From contig NZ_RQIH01000005.1 in assembly GCF_003939025.1 (NCBI RefSeq), positions 62,001 through 126,000 of the forward strand: a DNA stretch of 64,000 nucleotides, in the 5' to 3' direction. How positions within the stretch are numbered: the stretch's first letter is position 1; each line of letters opens with the position of its first letter. A program made the position numbers and the translations under genes. This DNA comes from Rhizobium sophoriradicis (GTDB taxonomy: Bacteria; Pseudomonadota; Alphaproteobacteria; Rhizobiales; Rhizobiaceae). This document shows positions 44,701 to 53,801 of the stretch, in pieces. Under the pieces are notes generated by a model. That model did no database searches. It was not told the origin of the DNA and saw only the letters and a list, made by a program, of their open reading frames with translations.

Positions 44701-47700
44701 CCTCAACTTGCCCGCCGGTGTCGCCAATGGTTTTGTTCCCGATCTCGCCGCCGAAGGCACGATTACGGGAAGGGTGAACGCCGCCGGCTCCCTCAAGGCT
44801 CCGACCACAAATTTCGATCTCGCGTGGAAGAGCGCTGCGACGAGCCACACCAAACGCGCCGGTCTTACGGCTCTTGATGTGACCGCGTCCGGCAAATTCG
44901 CCGACAACACGCTCGATTTTGATGCCGCGGTCAGCGGCGCCGACAGCTTATCGCTGAAGGCAAACGGCAACGTCGAGGTCACCGGGACGACAATCGGCAG
45001 CGCCAAGATCGACGCGACACTGGCCAATATCCCTGCAGCTGTTGCAAACGGTTTCGTCCCCGATCTCGCAGCCGCTGGCCTTGTCTCCGGAACGGTCTCG
45101 GCGAGCGGATCCCTTGCCGCCCCGACCGCCGATTTCGATCTCCATTGGCAAAATGCCGTCACCAGCCACACCAAACGCGCCGGCCTCGCCGGTCTCGGCG
45201 TGACGGCATCTGGAAAATTCGCCGACAACAAGCTCGGTTTCGACGCTGCGGCCAGCGGCGCCGACGGCCTCTCGCTCAAGGCAAACGGCGATGTCGCCAT
45301 TACCGGTAAGACGGTCGGCGCCGCCAAGGTGGATGCGACCTTGGCAAATATCCCGGCAAGTATCGCAAACAGCTTCGTCGCCGATCTTGCTGCCGAAGGC
45401 TCGGTCTCGGGAAAAATCTCGGCGGCAGGCTCGCCTTCCGCGCCGACCGCCAATTTTGATCTCAACTGGAAAGAGGCTGCAACGAGCCACACCAGGCGTG
45501 CCGGGCTTGCCGCTCTCGGCATTACCACATCGGGAAAATTTGCCGAGAACAAGCTTGATTTCAACGCAGCAGCCCTTGGCGACCAGGGCCTCTCGCTGAA
45601 GGCCGTGGGCAATGTCGCCCTCGCCGGCACGGCGATCGACAGCGTGAAGCTCGATGCCGAGATCGCCAAACTCCCCGCCGCTCTCGCCAATGCCTTCGTT
45701 CCAGGGCTGGCGGCCGGCGGCACGATATCCGGCACCATGTCTGCGGCCGGCACACCCGCCGCACCGAAGGCCGATTTCAAGCTCGACTGGACGGATGCCG
45801 CAACCAGCCACACCAGGACCGCCCAACTTTCCGGTCTTGCGCTTGCCGCCTCGGGCCACCTCGCCGACAATAAGCTTGATTTCAACGCCAATCTCGGCGG
45901 CAAGGACGGCCTCTCGCTGAAAGCTGCAGGCAACGTCGCGATATCGGGCGCCTCAGTCAGCAACCTTGACGTCAAGGCCGATCTCGCCGATCTGCCGGCG
46001 AGCCTTGCCAACGGCTTCGTTCCCGGCCTTGCGGCGGAGGGCACGGTGTCGGGAACGGCATCCGCCTCAGGCGCGCTTCCCAAGCCCGCCGTCGACTTCA
46101 AGCTCGACTGGAAGAACGCCGCAATCGCCCAGACCAGGAGCAGCGGTCTTTCCGGTCTCAGCGCCGCGGCATCCGGCAAATTCGCCAATGACAGGGTCGA
46201 TTTCGATGCCAACCTCGCCGGCAAGGACGGCGTGCTGGCTAAGGCGACCGGCGGCGTCACGATTGCCGGAACGGCCATCCGCGACCTTTCGGTCAATGCC
46301 GATATTCCCGCCCTGCCGGCAAATATCGCCAATGCCTTTGTTCCCGGTCTCGGTGCTGAAGGCACGCTTTCGGCAAGCGCCGTCACATCGGGAACGCCGG
46401 CTGATCCGATCGTCGATTTCAAGCTTGACTGGAAGGATGCCGCGACCAGCCACACCAAGGCTGCCGGCCTCTCCCGTCTTGCGCTGGCGGCCACAGGAAA
46501 ATATGCCGGCGACAGGCTCGATTTTGATGCTGACCTCCGCGGCAGCGGCGGCATTAACCTGAAAGCCGCCGGCAGTCTTTCCATTGCAGGCACATCGATC
46601 CGATCGATCGACGTCACGGCAAACGCTGCCAATGTTCCGGCTGCCATCGCCAACGGCTTTGTTCCTGGTATCGGCGCCGACGGCACGATCTCGGCGAGCG
46701 CCAAGGCGACCGGCACGCTGTCCTCCCCCGCTGTCGATTTCAAGGTCGATTGGAAGAACGCCGCGACGAGCCAGACCAAGGGCGCCGGTCTTTCGCCGCT
46801 CAGCATCGGGGCCTCCGGAAAGCTGGCCGGCAGCAAGCTGACCGTCGAAACCAGTCTTGCTGGTGACGCCGGCATGTCGCTCAAGGGTGGCGGCAGTGTC
46901 GTTATATCAGGCAATCGAGCTCTTGACTTGCGCTTCAACGGCAATGTTCCTTTCGCGGTGCTAAGCACCCCGCTTGCGCAGCAGGGCCTGGTCGCCGACG
47001 GGGTCGCCACCGTCAATCTTTCGATCGGTGGAACGGCGGCAGCACCTGTCATCAACGGCACGGTCTCGACCAATGGCGCCAAACTTGTCGACGTCAGACG
47101 CAATCTTGCCGTCAACAATCTCGCAGCCACCGTCACCTTCAATGGCACCCAGGCCGTGATATCGCGCCTCAGCGGCAATCTCGGCGGCGGCGGCACGATT
47201 TCGGCGAGCGGCACCATCGGTATCCAGCCGGCCGGCGGCTTTCCCGCCGACATTTCGATCAAGCTCGACAAGGCGGTTTATGTCGACGGAACCCTCGTCG
47301 TCTCGACCGTCAACGGGACAGTGGGCCTGCGCGGACCGATCATGAGCGCCACGCTGAGCGGCAAACTGCGGCTGGACAAGACCTCGATCACCGTCCCGGA
47401 AAAATTGCCGACCTCCCTCAGCGAAATCGACATACGGCACAAGAACGCACCGCGGGCGGTGCTTGCGCAGCTGCGGGATGGCGGCGGACGGAAAACCGGC
47501 GAGAAATCTTCCGTCATCACCCTCGATCTCGAAATCGACGCGCCCTCGCAAATCTTCGTGCGCGGCCGTGGCATCGATGCCGAGCTCGGCGGCCGCGTGA
47601 CGATCCGCGGAACGGCCGCGGCACCCATCGTCACCGGCGGTTTCACCATGCGCCGCGGCCGGCTGACCATTCTCAATCGCCGTCTGAACTTCTCCGACAA

Positions 47701-48211
47701 GAGCAGGATCACCTTTGCCGGTGATCTGACACCGGCGCTCGACATGGAAGCCACCTCCACCTCCGGCACGACGACCCTGACGGTTGATGTGGCCGGCCTC
47801 GCCACCGATCCTTCGATCACCTTTTCCTCCTCGCCGCAGCTGCCGCAGGACGAGGTGCTGGCGCAGCTGATTTTCGGCCAGTCGATGTCGAAGCTGTCGC
47901 CGGTGCAGATCGCCCAACTCGCCGATGCCGTCAGCCAGCTGGCCGGCAACCGCTCCACCTCGCTTTTCGAAGGCTTGCGCAACCAGCTCGGCGTCGACGA
48001 TTTCGACGTCAGCACCGACGAGAAGGGCCAGACGAGCGTCAGCGTCGGCCGCTATCTCAACGACCGCACCTATTTCGAACTGCAGCAGGGCGGGGCGGCA
48101 GGCGCCAAGGCGATCATCAATCTCGATGTCGGCCGCGGCGTTAAACTGCGCGGCGCCGCCGGCGGCAACGGGGCGGGCGAAGCCGGCATCGTTTATGAGC
48201 GTGAGTATTGA
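41762..48211 (+). CDS. tamB: TamB: very long translocation/assembly module protein (AsmA-like)
   Basis: An inner-membrane-anchored, periplasm-spanning protein of 2149 residues that partners TamA. One membrane helix (IIRLTGYAVGATLILAVAAL, about residues 20-45) precedes a beta-rich shaft of AsmA/DUF490 type. The last 350 residues are the conserved TamB domain (LRGPIMSATLSGKLRLDKTS, GGFTMRRGRLTILNRRLNFSD, LPQDEVLAQLIFG, and the closing GEAGIVYEREY). Residues 869-1724 are eight exact-length repeats of 107 residues, making this protein about 900 residues longer than E. coli TamB (1259). ATG 41762 has only a weak ribosome site; 41789 is an alternative. Confidence 0.94.
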   Translation: MKTGVVSAPMQTLAKIVNWIIRLTGYAVGATLILAVAALAIFGFTSFGARIVTEKIASTLSNRDMTIEVREPEGLLTGGLRAAEISISDTRGVFAEIHGVAIDWNPLALLTGTFHAKRFEIEAIDVLRKPVRTLPSRPDAENSGGFSLPIKIDVDQVALPNIKLAEAFAGRAFALAAEGSLSAAGDGGEAIVKVSRHAVPDARLTADIAYAPAENRLLLKAQLAEPKGGLLAGFLGLPDSPAVNIDLDGQGPISDWKGKLQAALDGQQRAAIEGRHAITADGLHHLDLKGGGDLSSLLPAAFRPLFAGQTNIDLAATFNDHGKIDIQTGNVATGSVVIAASGTLDPAGNNSLNANLLGPSGPVDFRWPLAEGEARFLISGLNLALTGDSQAARLSVSGSLDSATLPQADIGNVKLTAKSDAFNLAARSGSVQLRLVAGDATFAEPNLNRAVKGPITIAAPLQIAAGSIGFNGTTVESANINGSLNGSYRLTDRALTGNVKLIIAPAALPAAATSRFDGPISLESQVAGTVPSKFALSNLVVNSGTLEAAGNVALDGSTLNADLSGRLPDIGKLMPGASGGAGYAVRIGGELPAIAVTANLKATSLQMADRTLANLNVDLSGVADPKAPQGKIAATGTIDGQPIDVNGDIRSENGRMSIPALTADIGGNRLTGNLEFSPSLTPSGALTFDFPNIGLLAALGGQKAEGDLKGSLDIAGDDGKVAVKLQATGASLRRDTLAVVKPEIDVTVSDLGALAANGTVGAEEVNAGANSLAGLSLAFTKQQNQTDFDLNAAYDGNPVLATGNIQTADGTIDVNLDRFSASPRNIPLELDAAAQVKIAGGAASLNGLTLKTGTGSVSVTGSAGQTLKLDAVIKELPAALANGFVPNLSAGGTISGTIAVTGTPAAPIADFKLDWKDATTGQTKGAGLAPLGITAGGKFADRKLDFDTTIGSADGLSLKAAGNVDLADPAAPVLDIDANILNLPAGVANGFVPDLAAEGTITGRVNAAGSLKAPTTNFDLAWKSAATSHTKRAGLTALDVTASGKFADNTLDFDAAVSGADSLSLKANGNVEVTGTTIGSAKIDATLANIPAAVANGFVPDLAAAGLVSGTVSASGSLAAPTADFDLHWQNAVTSHTKRAGLAGLGVTASGKFADNKLGFDAAASGADGLSLKANGDVAITGKTVGAAKVDATLANIPASIANSFVADLAAEGSVSGKISAAGSPSAPTANFDLNWKEAATSHTRRAGLAALGITTSGKFAENKLDFNAAALGDQGLSLKAVGNVALAGTAIDSVKLDAEIAKLPAALANAFVPGLAAGGTISGTMSAAGTPAAPKADFKLDWTDAATSHTRTAQLSGLALAASGHLADNKLDFNANLGGKDGLSLKAAGNVAISGASVSNLDVKADLADLPASLANGFVPGLAAEGTVSGTASASGALPKPAVDFKLDWKNAAIAQTRSSGLSGLSAAASGKFANDRVDFDANLAGKDGVLAKATGGVTIAGTAIRDLSVNADIPALPANIANAFVPGLGAEGTLSASAVTSGTPADPIVDFKLDWKDAATSHTKAAGLSRLALAATGKYAGDRLDFDADLRGSGGINLKAAGSLSIAGTSIRSIDVTANAANVPAAIANGFVPGIGADGTISASAKATGTLSSPAVDFKVDWKNAATSQTKGAGLSPLSIGASGKLAGSKLTVETSLAGDAGMSLKGGGSVVISGNRALDLRFNGNVPFAVLSTPLAQQGLVADGVATVNLSIGGTAAAPVINGTVSTNGAKLVDVRRNLAVNNLAATVTFNGTQAVISRLSGNLGGGGTISASGTIGIQPAGGFPADISIKLDKAVYVDGTLVVSTVNGTVGLRGPIMSATLSGKLRLDKTSITVPEKLPTSLSEIDIRHKNAPRAVLAQLRDGGGRKTGEKSSVITLDLEIDAPSQIFVRGRGIDAELGGRVTIRGTAAAPIVTGGFTMRRGRLTILNRRLNFSDKSRITFAGDLTPALDMEATSTSGTTTLTVDVAGLATDPSITFSSSPQLPQDEVLAQLIFGQSMSKLSPVQIAQLADAVSQLAGNRSTSLFEGLRNQLGVDDFDVSTDEKGQTSVSVGRYLNDRTYFELQQGGAAGAKAIINLDVGRGVKLRGAAGGNGAGEAGIVYEREY
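44366..46933 (+). repeat. Eight in-frame 321-bp repeats inside tamB
   Basis: Eight consecutive units of exactly 321 bases (107 residues) without a single insertion or deletion; the array totals 2568 bases. Unit starts fall at 44366 plus multiples of 321. Each unit shares LPAxxANGFVPxLxAxGTxSG, then a DFKLDW-like box, ATSHTKxAGLxxL, SGKFADxKLDFDA and LSLKAxGNV. Codons differ between units, so this is an old array diversified under selection for length, not a recent duplication. Confidence 0.95.
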
Positions 48212-48276
48212 GGCGGCTTACCTTTGTTTTGCGCAATCCCGGACGGAAAACCGCTTCGCACTTTTCCTGGATTGCT

Positions 48277-48714
48277 CTAAAAACCCGTCTTGCTCGTCTT
48301 CAAGAGAATATTGGTCTCGGTCGAGTTGATACCGTTGATCAGCCGGATGCGGCGTAGCGTCTCGTCAAAGGAAGCAAGGTCGCGATCCTCGAGTTCGGCG
48401 ACGAAATCCCATTTACCGTTGGTGCTGTGAAGGGCGCGGACCTGCGGCAGACCTCGCAACTGATCGGCCACCCTGTCGGCCAGCTTGCCGAGCACCTCGA
48501 TCATGACGATGGCGCGCACGCCGGCCGATCGCGTCTCGTGGCTGGTGCGAATGGTGAAGCCGACAATGGTGCCGCTGGCGACCAGCCGGTCGATGCGGGC
48601 GGCGACCGTTGCCCGCGATGCACCTGTTATCGCCGCAAGCGAGGAGACGGAAATGCGGGCATTGTGGCGTAGTGCGCTCAAGAGTTCGGTATCGAGATCG
48701 TCCACACTGATCAC
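48277..48714 (-). CDS. Lrp/AsnC-family regulator
   Basis: A protein of 145 residues. The N-terminal helix-turn-helix (LDTELLSALRHNARISVSSLAAITGASRATVAARIDRLVASGTIVGFTI) is typical of Lrp/AsnC, and the C-terminal RAM/ACT domain (VMIEVLGKLADRVADQLRGLPQVRALHSTNGKWDFVAELEDRD) binds an amino acid. It is divergent from the arginase gene across 122 bases, so it most likely activates the arginase-ornithine aminotransferase genes in response to arginine or ornithine. That target is inferred from position. Confidence 0.9.
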   Translation of the reverse strand: MISVDDLDTELLSALRHNARISVSSLAAITGASRATVAARIDRLVASGTIVGFTIRTSHETRSAGVRAIVMIEVLGKLADRVADQLRGLPQVRALHSTNGKWDFVAELEDRDLASFDETLRRIRLINGINSTETNILLKTSKTGF

Positions 48715-48836
48715 TCTGTCAAAATAGCTTTATCAACCTGCGCAATCATAATCCATTTCTGCCACTTTTCCATCTTTTTGCCGGCAGCCCTTTATCCCAC
48801 TATCGGCCGAAACAGGCCTCAACACGGAGCCCTCGC

Positions 48837-49772
48837 ATGAATGTCCAATCGCGATCTGTCACCCTCATCGGCGCACCGCTGGAGGAAGGTTCCGGCCGAA
48901 GAGGCGCTGCCATGGGTCCTGCGGCGCTGCGCATTGCCGGTGTAGACCAGACGCTGATCGATCTCGGCCACGATGTCGCGGATAATGGCGATCTCAGGAT
49001 CGTGCCGGCGATGGACCTGCCGAATCATTCCAAGGCCCATAATCTGAGAATCGTCGGCGCCTTCACCCGCGCGCTCGAAAGCAGCGTCTATGAAGTCGCC
49101 GCCTCCGGCCGCTTTCCGCTCATTCTCGGCGGCGACCACAGCCTTTCCATGGGCACCGTATCCGGCATGGCCCGTTATGCCGCCAGCAAAGGCCGCCCGC
49201 TCTTCGTGCTCTGGCTCGATGCCCATGCCGATTTCAATTCTCCCACCACCTCCCCCTCCGGCAACATGCACGGCATGCCCGTCGCCTTCTTCTGCGGCGA
49301 GGCGGAGTTCGCCGAAATCCTGCCGAAGGATCGTCCCTTCGTCGACCCGAAGCATGTCTTCCAAGTCGGCATCCGCTCGGTCGATGCGCGCGAGCGCGAA
49401 GAAATCCACGAACACGGTGTCAACGTCTTCGATATGCGTGCCATCGACGAACAGGGCATCGGCGCCATCATGCGGGACATTCTCGACGTCGTCGCCAAGG
49501 CGAACGGCCTGCTGCATGTCAGCCTCGATCTCGATTTCCTCGATCCCGACATTGCCCCCGGCGTCGGCACGACGGTGCCTGGCGGCGCGACCTTCCGCGA
49601 AGCCCATCTTGTCATGGAGATGCTCTCGGACAGCGGTCTCGTCTCGTCGCTGGATCTGGTCGAGCTCAATCCGTTTCTCGACGATCGCGGCAAGAGCGCC
49701 CGCATATTGGTGGAACTGACGGCCAGCCTCTTCGGCCGCCGCATCTTCGACCGTCCGACACGCGCCGCATAG
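48837..49772 (+). CDS. rocF: Arginase
   Basis: It hydrolyses arginine to ornithine and urea in the cytoplasm using two manganese ions. The 311 residues show all metal motifs: GGDHSLSMG, the DAHADFN box ([12 protein letters not shown]), and [18 protein letters not shown]. The start [25 protein letters not shown] is the usual family N terminus. It is the first gene of a two-gene arginine-degradation operon, 17 bases before rocD, under the divergent Lrp-type regulator. Confidence 0.96.
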   Translation: MNVQSRSVTLIGAPLEEGSGRRGAAMGPAALRIAGVDQTLIDLGHDVADNGDLRIVPAMDLPNHSKAHNLRIVGAFTRALESSVYEVAASGRFPLILGGDHSLSMGTVSGMARYAASKGRPLFVLWLDAHADFNSPTTSPSGNMHGMPVAFFCGEAEFAEILPKDRPFVDPKHVFQVGIRSVDAREREEIHEHGVNVFDMRAIDEQGIGAIMRDILDVVAKANGLLHVSLDLDFLDPDIAPGVGTTVPGGATFREAHLVMEMLSDSGLVSSLDLVELNPFLDDRGKSARILVELTASLFGRRIFDRPTRAA

Positions 49773-49789
49773 ACCAGAGGGGAAGGACC

Positions 49790-50989
49790 ATGAACGCTTC
49801 GGAAAAATTGATTGCGACGGAACAGCGGCTCGGCGCCAATAATTACAAGCCGCTCGACGTGGTGCTGACGCGCGGCGAAGGCGTTCATGTCTGGGATACC
49901 GACGGCAATCGTTATCTCGATTGCCTTTCGGCCTATTCCGCCGTCAACCAGGGCCATTGTCACCCAAAAATCCTTGCCGCCATGGTCGAGCAGGCGGGCC
50001 GGCTGACCCTCACCTCCCGCGCCTTCCGCAACGACCAGCTCGCCTATCTCTATGAAGAGCTGGCGGCGCTCACCGGCTCGCACAAGATTCTGCCGATGAA
50101 TTCCGGCGCTGAAGCCGTGGAGACCGCCATCAAGGCGGTGCGCAAATGGGGATACGAGGTCAAGGGCGTGCCGGAAGGCCAGGCGGAGATCATCGTCTGC
50201 GCCGATAATTTCCATGGCCGGACGCTGAGCATCATCAGTTTCTCCACCGATCCCGACGCCCGCACCGGCTTCGGCCCCTACACGCCGGGCTTCCGCACCA
50301 TTCCCTTCGGCGATGCCGAGGCCTTCGAGGCCGCCATCAACGGCAATACGGTCGCCGCGCTGATCGAGCCGATCCAGGGGGAAGCCGGCGTCATCATCCC
50401 GCCGGCCGGATATTTTACCCGCATCCGCGAGCTTTGCACTGATAACAACGTCACCCTCATTCTCGACGAGATCCAGACCGGTCTCGGCCGCACCGGCAAA
50501 CTGCTGGCGGAAGAGCATGAAGGCATCGAGGCCGATGTGACACTGATCGGCAAGGCGCTGTCCGGCGGCTTCTACCCCGTGTCGGCCGTGCTTTCGAATA
50601 CCGAGGTGCTGGGCGTGCTGAAACCCGGCCAGCACGGCTCGACCTTCGGCGGCAACCCGCTCGCCTGCGCGGTGGCGCGCACCGCGCTGAAGGTGTTGAC
50701 GGAAGAAGGCATGATCGAAAACGCCGCAGCGATGGGCGGCTATTTTCTCGAAGGTCTGAAGTCGATGCGCTCGAACATCGTTCGCGATGTGCGCGGCCGC
50801 GGTCTGATGATGGCCGTCGAGCTGGAACCAGAAGCGGGCGGTGCGCGGCAATATTGCCATGCGCTGAAGGAACGCGGCCTTCTCGCCAAGGATACCCACG
50901 ACCATACGATTCGCCTCGCCCCGCCTTTGGTCATCACCAGAGAACAGGTGGATTGGGCGGTTTCGCAGATCGAAAAGACCATAGGCTGA
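49790..50989 (+). CDS. rocD: Ornithine--oxo-acid transaminase
   Basis: A class III pyridoxal-phosphate aminotransferase of 399 residues that turns ornithine and 2-oxoglutarate into glutamate semialdehyde and glutamate. The PLP lysine is in [16 protein letters not shown], with [13 protein letters not shown] and [13 protein letters not shown] around the cofactor. Early residues [43 protein letters not shown] match ornithine rather than acetylornithine aminotransferases. GGGGAAGG precedes the ATG. Together with arginase it feeds arginine carbon and nitrogen into glutamate. Confidence 0.95.
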   Translation: MNASEKLIATEQRLGANNYKPLDVVLTRGEGVHVWDTDGNRYLDCLSAYSAVNQGHCHPKILAAMVEQAGRLTLTSRAFRNDQLAYLYEELAALTGSHKILPMNSGAEAVETAIKAVRKWGYEVKGVPEGQAEIIVCADNFHGRTLSIISFSTDPDARTGFGPYTPGFRTIPFGDAEAFEAAINGNTVAALIEPIQGEAGVIIPPAGYFTRIRELCTDNNVTLILDEIQTGLGRTGKLLAEEHEGIEADVTLIGKALSGGFYPVSAVLSNTEVLGVLKPGQHGSTFGGNPLACAVARTALKVLTEEGMIENAAAMGGYFLEGLKSMRSNIVRDVRGRGLMMAVELEPEAGGARQYCHALKERGLLAKDTHDHTIRLAPPLVITREQVDWAVSQIEKTIG

Positions 50990-51186
50990 CGTAAATCGAG
51001 ATTGAAAACCTGGCTAATCCGGTTTCCGATTTAGATTTGGGCAACACTCTTTCGCTAATGTCGTCGTAACCGTAACGATGCTTCGCCGAATGCAAAGCCA
51101 TCGCGTGGTGTGAAGGCAAAGCTCGTCAGCGCCAATGGGGGCGCACCCGCTTCTGCTTTGGCTTACGACAGTTGGGAAGAATTCTA

Positions 51187-51663
51187 ATGGCCACGATCAA
51201 TTCCACTAGCTTCAGCGGCGATACGCTCGAGATCATTGCCTTCCGCCTGCATGATCAGGAATTCTGCGTCAAGACCACGACCATCCGCGAAATCCGCGGC
51301 TGGGCGCCGTCGACGCCGATCCCGCACGCGCCGGCCGATGTCATCGGCGTCATGAACCTGCGCGGCTCGGTGATTCCGATCATCGACCTTGCTTACAAGC
51401 TCGGCATGAAGAGCACCGTCGCCAACGAACGCAGCGCCATCGTCGTCGCCGAAGTTCACAGCATGGTGATCGGCATGCTCGTCGACCGCGTCTCGGATAT
51501 TCTGACCATTTCGTCCAGCCAGGTCCAGCCGGTGCCTGAGGTGACCGCCTCGTTCGACCGCGCCTATTGCGAAGGCATCATCGCTTCGGAGAATGGCATG
51601 ATCTGCTTCCTGAACCTTGCCAAGATGTTCAAGGAAAACGAGACGGACGAACTGGCGGCCTGA
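51187..51663 (+). CDS. cheW: Chemotaxis coupling protein CheW
   Basis: A protein of 158 residues with one CheW domain: EIIAFRLHDQEFCVKTTTIREIRGW, then TPIPHAPADVIGVMNLRGSVIPIIDLAYKLGM with the conserved NLRG/IIDL receptor-binding stretch, and MVIGMLVDRVSDIL. It links chemoreceptors to CheA. I chose ATG 51187 with GGGAAGAA upstream, over an alternative at 51172. A terminator follows directly and then the chemoreceptor gene. No cheA or cheY is nearby, so it belongs to an orphan chemoreceptor pair. Confidence 0.94.
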   Translation: MATINSTSFSGDTLEIIAFRLHDQEFCVKTTTIREIRGWAPSTPIPHAPADVIGVMNLRGSVIPIIDLAYKLGMKSTVANERSAIVVAEVHSMVIGMLVDRVSDILTISSSQVQPVPEVTASFDRAYCEGIIASENGMICFLNLAKMFKENETDELAA

Positions 51664-51687
51664 TCGCATCTAGACAACACAATACTG

Positions 51688-51716
51688 AAAACCGCCCCGC
51701 TCCGGGGCGGTTTTTC
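51688..51716 (+). terminator. Intrinsic terminator after cheW
   Basis: ACCGCCCCG (51691-51699) pairs with CGGGGCGGT (51703-51711) around CTC, flanked by AAA/TTT and ended by TTTTTC. It separates cheW from the chemoreceptor gene. Confidence 0.92.
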
Positions 51717-51940
51717 TTAGGCCCGAAAGCAAACCGCACTGATATTATATTATTAGCAGTAGCTTTAATACACAATATTAACCACGCTCCCTCAGCATGG
51801 AGGTGAAGCATACGGATGATAGTCTCCGGCACGGAGGGATATAACCGGCTACCCGGTTCTTCCCAGGACCGGTGTACCTCGCCCGCCCCCTCGCTTCTCC
51901 GGCCGAAACAGCAGATGCTGTGCATCTCAAAGGGACAGAT

Positions 51941-53719
51941 ATGTTTGGTCTAAGCTCCGATTCGAAATACATTCTTGACGCCATCTCCAAATCGCAGGCG
52001 ATCATTGAATTCGATCTCAGCGGAAATATCCTGACGGCAAATGAGAATTTCTGCAGCGCGCTGGGTTATCGCCTGAACGAGATCGTCAGCAAACATCACA
52101 GCATGTTCTGCGAGCCGGCCTATGCTGCGACCGCGGAATATCGCGCGTTCTGGGCGCGGCTCGGACGCGGCGAATATGATGCCGGCGCTTACAAGCGTCT
52201 TGCCAAGGGCAACCGGCAAATATGGATCCAGGCTTCCTATAATCCTGTTTCAAAGGGTGGAAAGCCATTCAAGGTGGTGAAATTTGCCGCCGATATCACA
52301 GCCGCGAAAAAGCAGGCGGTCGAGGATTCCGGCAAGCTTGAGGCGATCTCGCGCTCACAGGCGGTGATCGAGTTCACCCCGAAGGGTGAGATCCTCACCG
52401 CGAACGAGAATTTCTGCCGGGCCATGGGATATTCCCTGGCCGAAATCACCGGCAAACATCACAGCATGTTCTGCGACCCGGCCTATATCAGAACCGAGGA
52501 CTACGGCAGCTTCTGGCGGCGCCTCGCCAACGGGGAATTCATCGCCAACGAATTCGTCCGTTTTGGCAAGGGCGGCCGCGAAATCTGGATCCAGGCAGCC
52601 TATAACCCGATCGTCGATGCCGACTGCAAGGTCTACAAGGTCGTGAAGTTCGCGACCGACGTCACAGAGCGCATGAGCGCGATTTCGCTGCTCGGCAGCG
52701 CGCTGCGTCAGCTTTCCGAAGGTGATCTGATGAGGACGGTGGACACGCCCTTCGTCCCCTCGATGGAGCAGTTGCGCCACGATTTCAACACCGCGGTCAC
52801 AGGCCTTGCCGAGACGATGAAGACGATCGGCGAGAATGGCAGCACGATCGCCGCAGGCTCACGCGAGATTGGCGAATCGGCGGATTCCTTCTCCAAGCGG
52901 ACGGAACAGCAGGCGGCATCGATCGAGGAGACCGCAGCCGCGCTGGAGCAAATCACCACGACAGTCAACGATTCCAGCCGTCGCGCCGAGGAAGCCGGCC
53001 GCCTCGTCGCCATGACCAAGCAGGGCGCCGAGCAGTCGGGCGTCGTGGTCCGCAACGCCGTCGCCGCCATGGACCAGATCGAGCAGTCCTCGCGCGAAAT
53101 CACCAACATCATCGGCGTCATCGACGATATCGCCTTTCAGACCAATCTTCTGGCATTGAACGCCGGCGTCGAGGCGGCCCGCGCCGGTGAAGCCGGCAAA
53201 GGTTTCGCCGTGGTGGCCCAGGAGGTCCGCGAACTTGCCCAACGCTCCGCCAACGCCGCCAAGGAGATCAAGGCGCTGATCAATACGTCGAGCGACCTCG
53301 TCAAGAACGGCGTCGGCCTCGTCGGCCAGACCGGCAAGGCGCTGGAGGAAATCGTCACACAGGTCGGCGATATCGACTGCAATGTCGTCGCCATCGTCGA
53401 AGCCTCAAGGGAACAGGCAACCGGCCTCAAGGAAATCAACCAGGCGGTCAACACACTTGATCAGGCAACCCAGCAAAATGCCGCCATGGTCGAGGAGAGC
53501 ACCGCCGCCAGCCACAGCCTTGCGAGGGAAGCCGAAACGCTGCGGATCCTGCTGACAAGATTCCGCCTGCCCGGTCAGCCCCGGATCCAGGCCCAATCGC
53601 CCGCCGGTGGCGGGCTAGAATCAAAACAGACAGGTTCGCCGGCGCTGCATCTCGTTTCCCGTGTTGCCAAGGCGCACGGCGCGGCGACTGCGACTGCGCA
53701 GAGCTGGGAAGAGTTCTGA
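51941..53719 (+). CDS. Soluble methyl-accepting chemotaxis protein with two PAS domains
   Basis: A chemoreceptor of 592 residues with no membrane helix. Two PAS domains stand in tandem, near residues 10-120 and 130-245; both carry IEFD/IEFT...GEILTANENFC and ITGKHHSMFCDPAY, and each is followed by KVVKFAxDxT, typical of PAS-PAC units that can hold haem or FAD. A short linker (LRQLSEGDLMRTVDTPF) precedes the signalling coiled coil with the hairpin tip IGVIDDIAFQTNLLALNAGVEAARAGEAGKGFAVVAQEVR. The protein ends SWEEF, a CheR/CheB tether-like pentapeptide. ATG 51941 has an AAAGGGA site. Confidence 0.94.
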   Translation: MFGLSSDSKYILDAISKSQAIIEFDLSGNILTANENFCSALGYRLNEIVSKHHSMFCEPAYAATAEYRAFWARLGRGEYDAGAYKRLAKGNRQIWIQASYNPVSKGGKPFKVVKFAADITAAKKQAVEDSGKLEAISRSQAVIEFTPKGEILTANENFCRAMGYSLAEITGKHHSMFCDPAYIRTEDYGSFWRRLANGEFIANEFVRFGKGGREIWIQAAYNPIVDADCKVYKVVKFATDVTERMSAISLLGSALRQLSEGDLMRTVDTPFVPSMEQLRHDFNTAVTGLAETMKTIGENGSTIAAGSREIGESADSFSKRTEQQAASIEETAAALEQITTTVNDSSRRAEEAGRLVAMTKQGAEQSGVVVRNAVAAMDQIEQSSREITNIIGVIDDIAFQTNLLALNAGVEAARAGEAGKGFAVVAQEVRELAQRSANAAKEIKALINTSSDLVKNGVGLVGQTGKALEEIVTQVGDIDCNVVAIVEASREQATGLKEINQAVNTLDQATQQNAAMVEESTAASHSLAREAETLRILLTRFRLPGQPRIQAQSPAGGGLESKQTGSPALHLVSRVAKAHGAATATAQSWEEF

Positions 53720-53801
53720 CCTCGGTTCCATACCGCGCCACTGTTCTGCATAGAGCGGGGATAAAACGTGCCGCATGAGCCCTGCGGCGCGCTTTCATAT
53801 C

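Noticed and set aside
42388..47917. Very long antisense frames inside tamB (up to 1043 residues)
   Set aside because: They mirror the GC-rich repeats of tamB; the sense gene has full domain support, so these are shadow frames.
53767..53796. Hairpin between the chemoreceptor and the OFA gene (GCCGCA/TGCGGC)
   Set aside because: Short stem with a wobble pair and no T-run on either strand; too weak to call a terminator.
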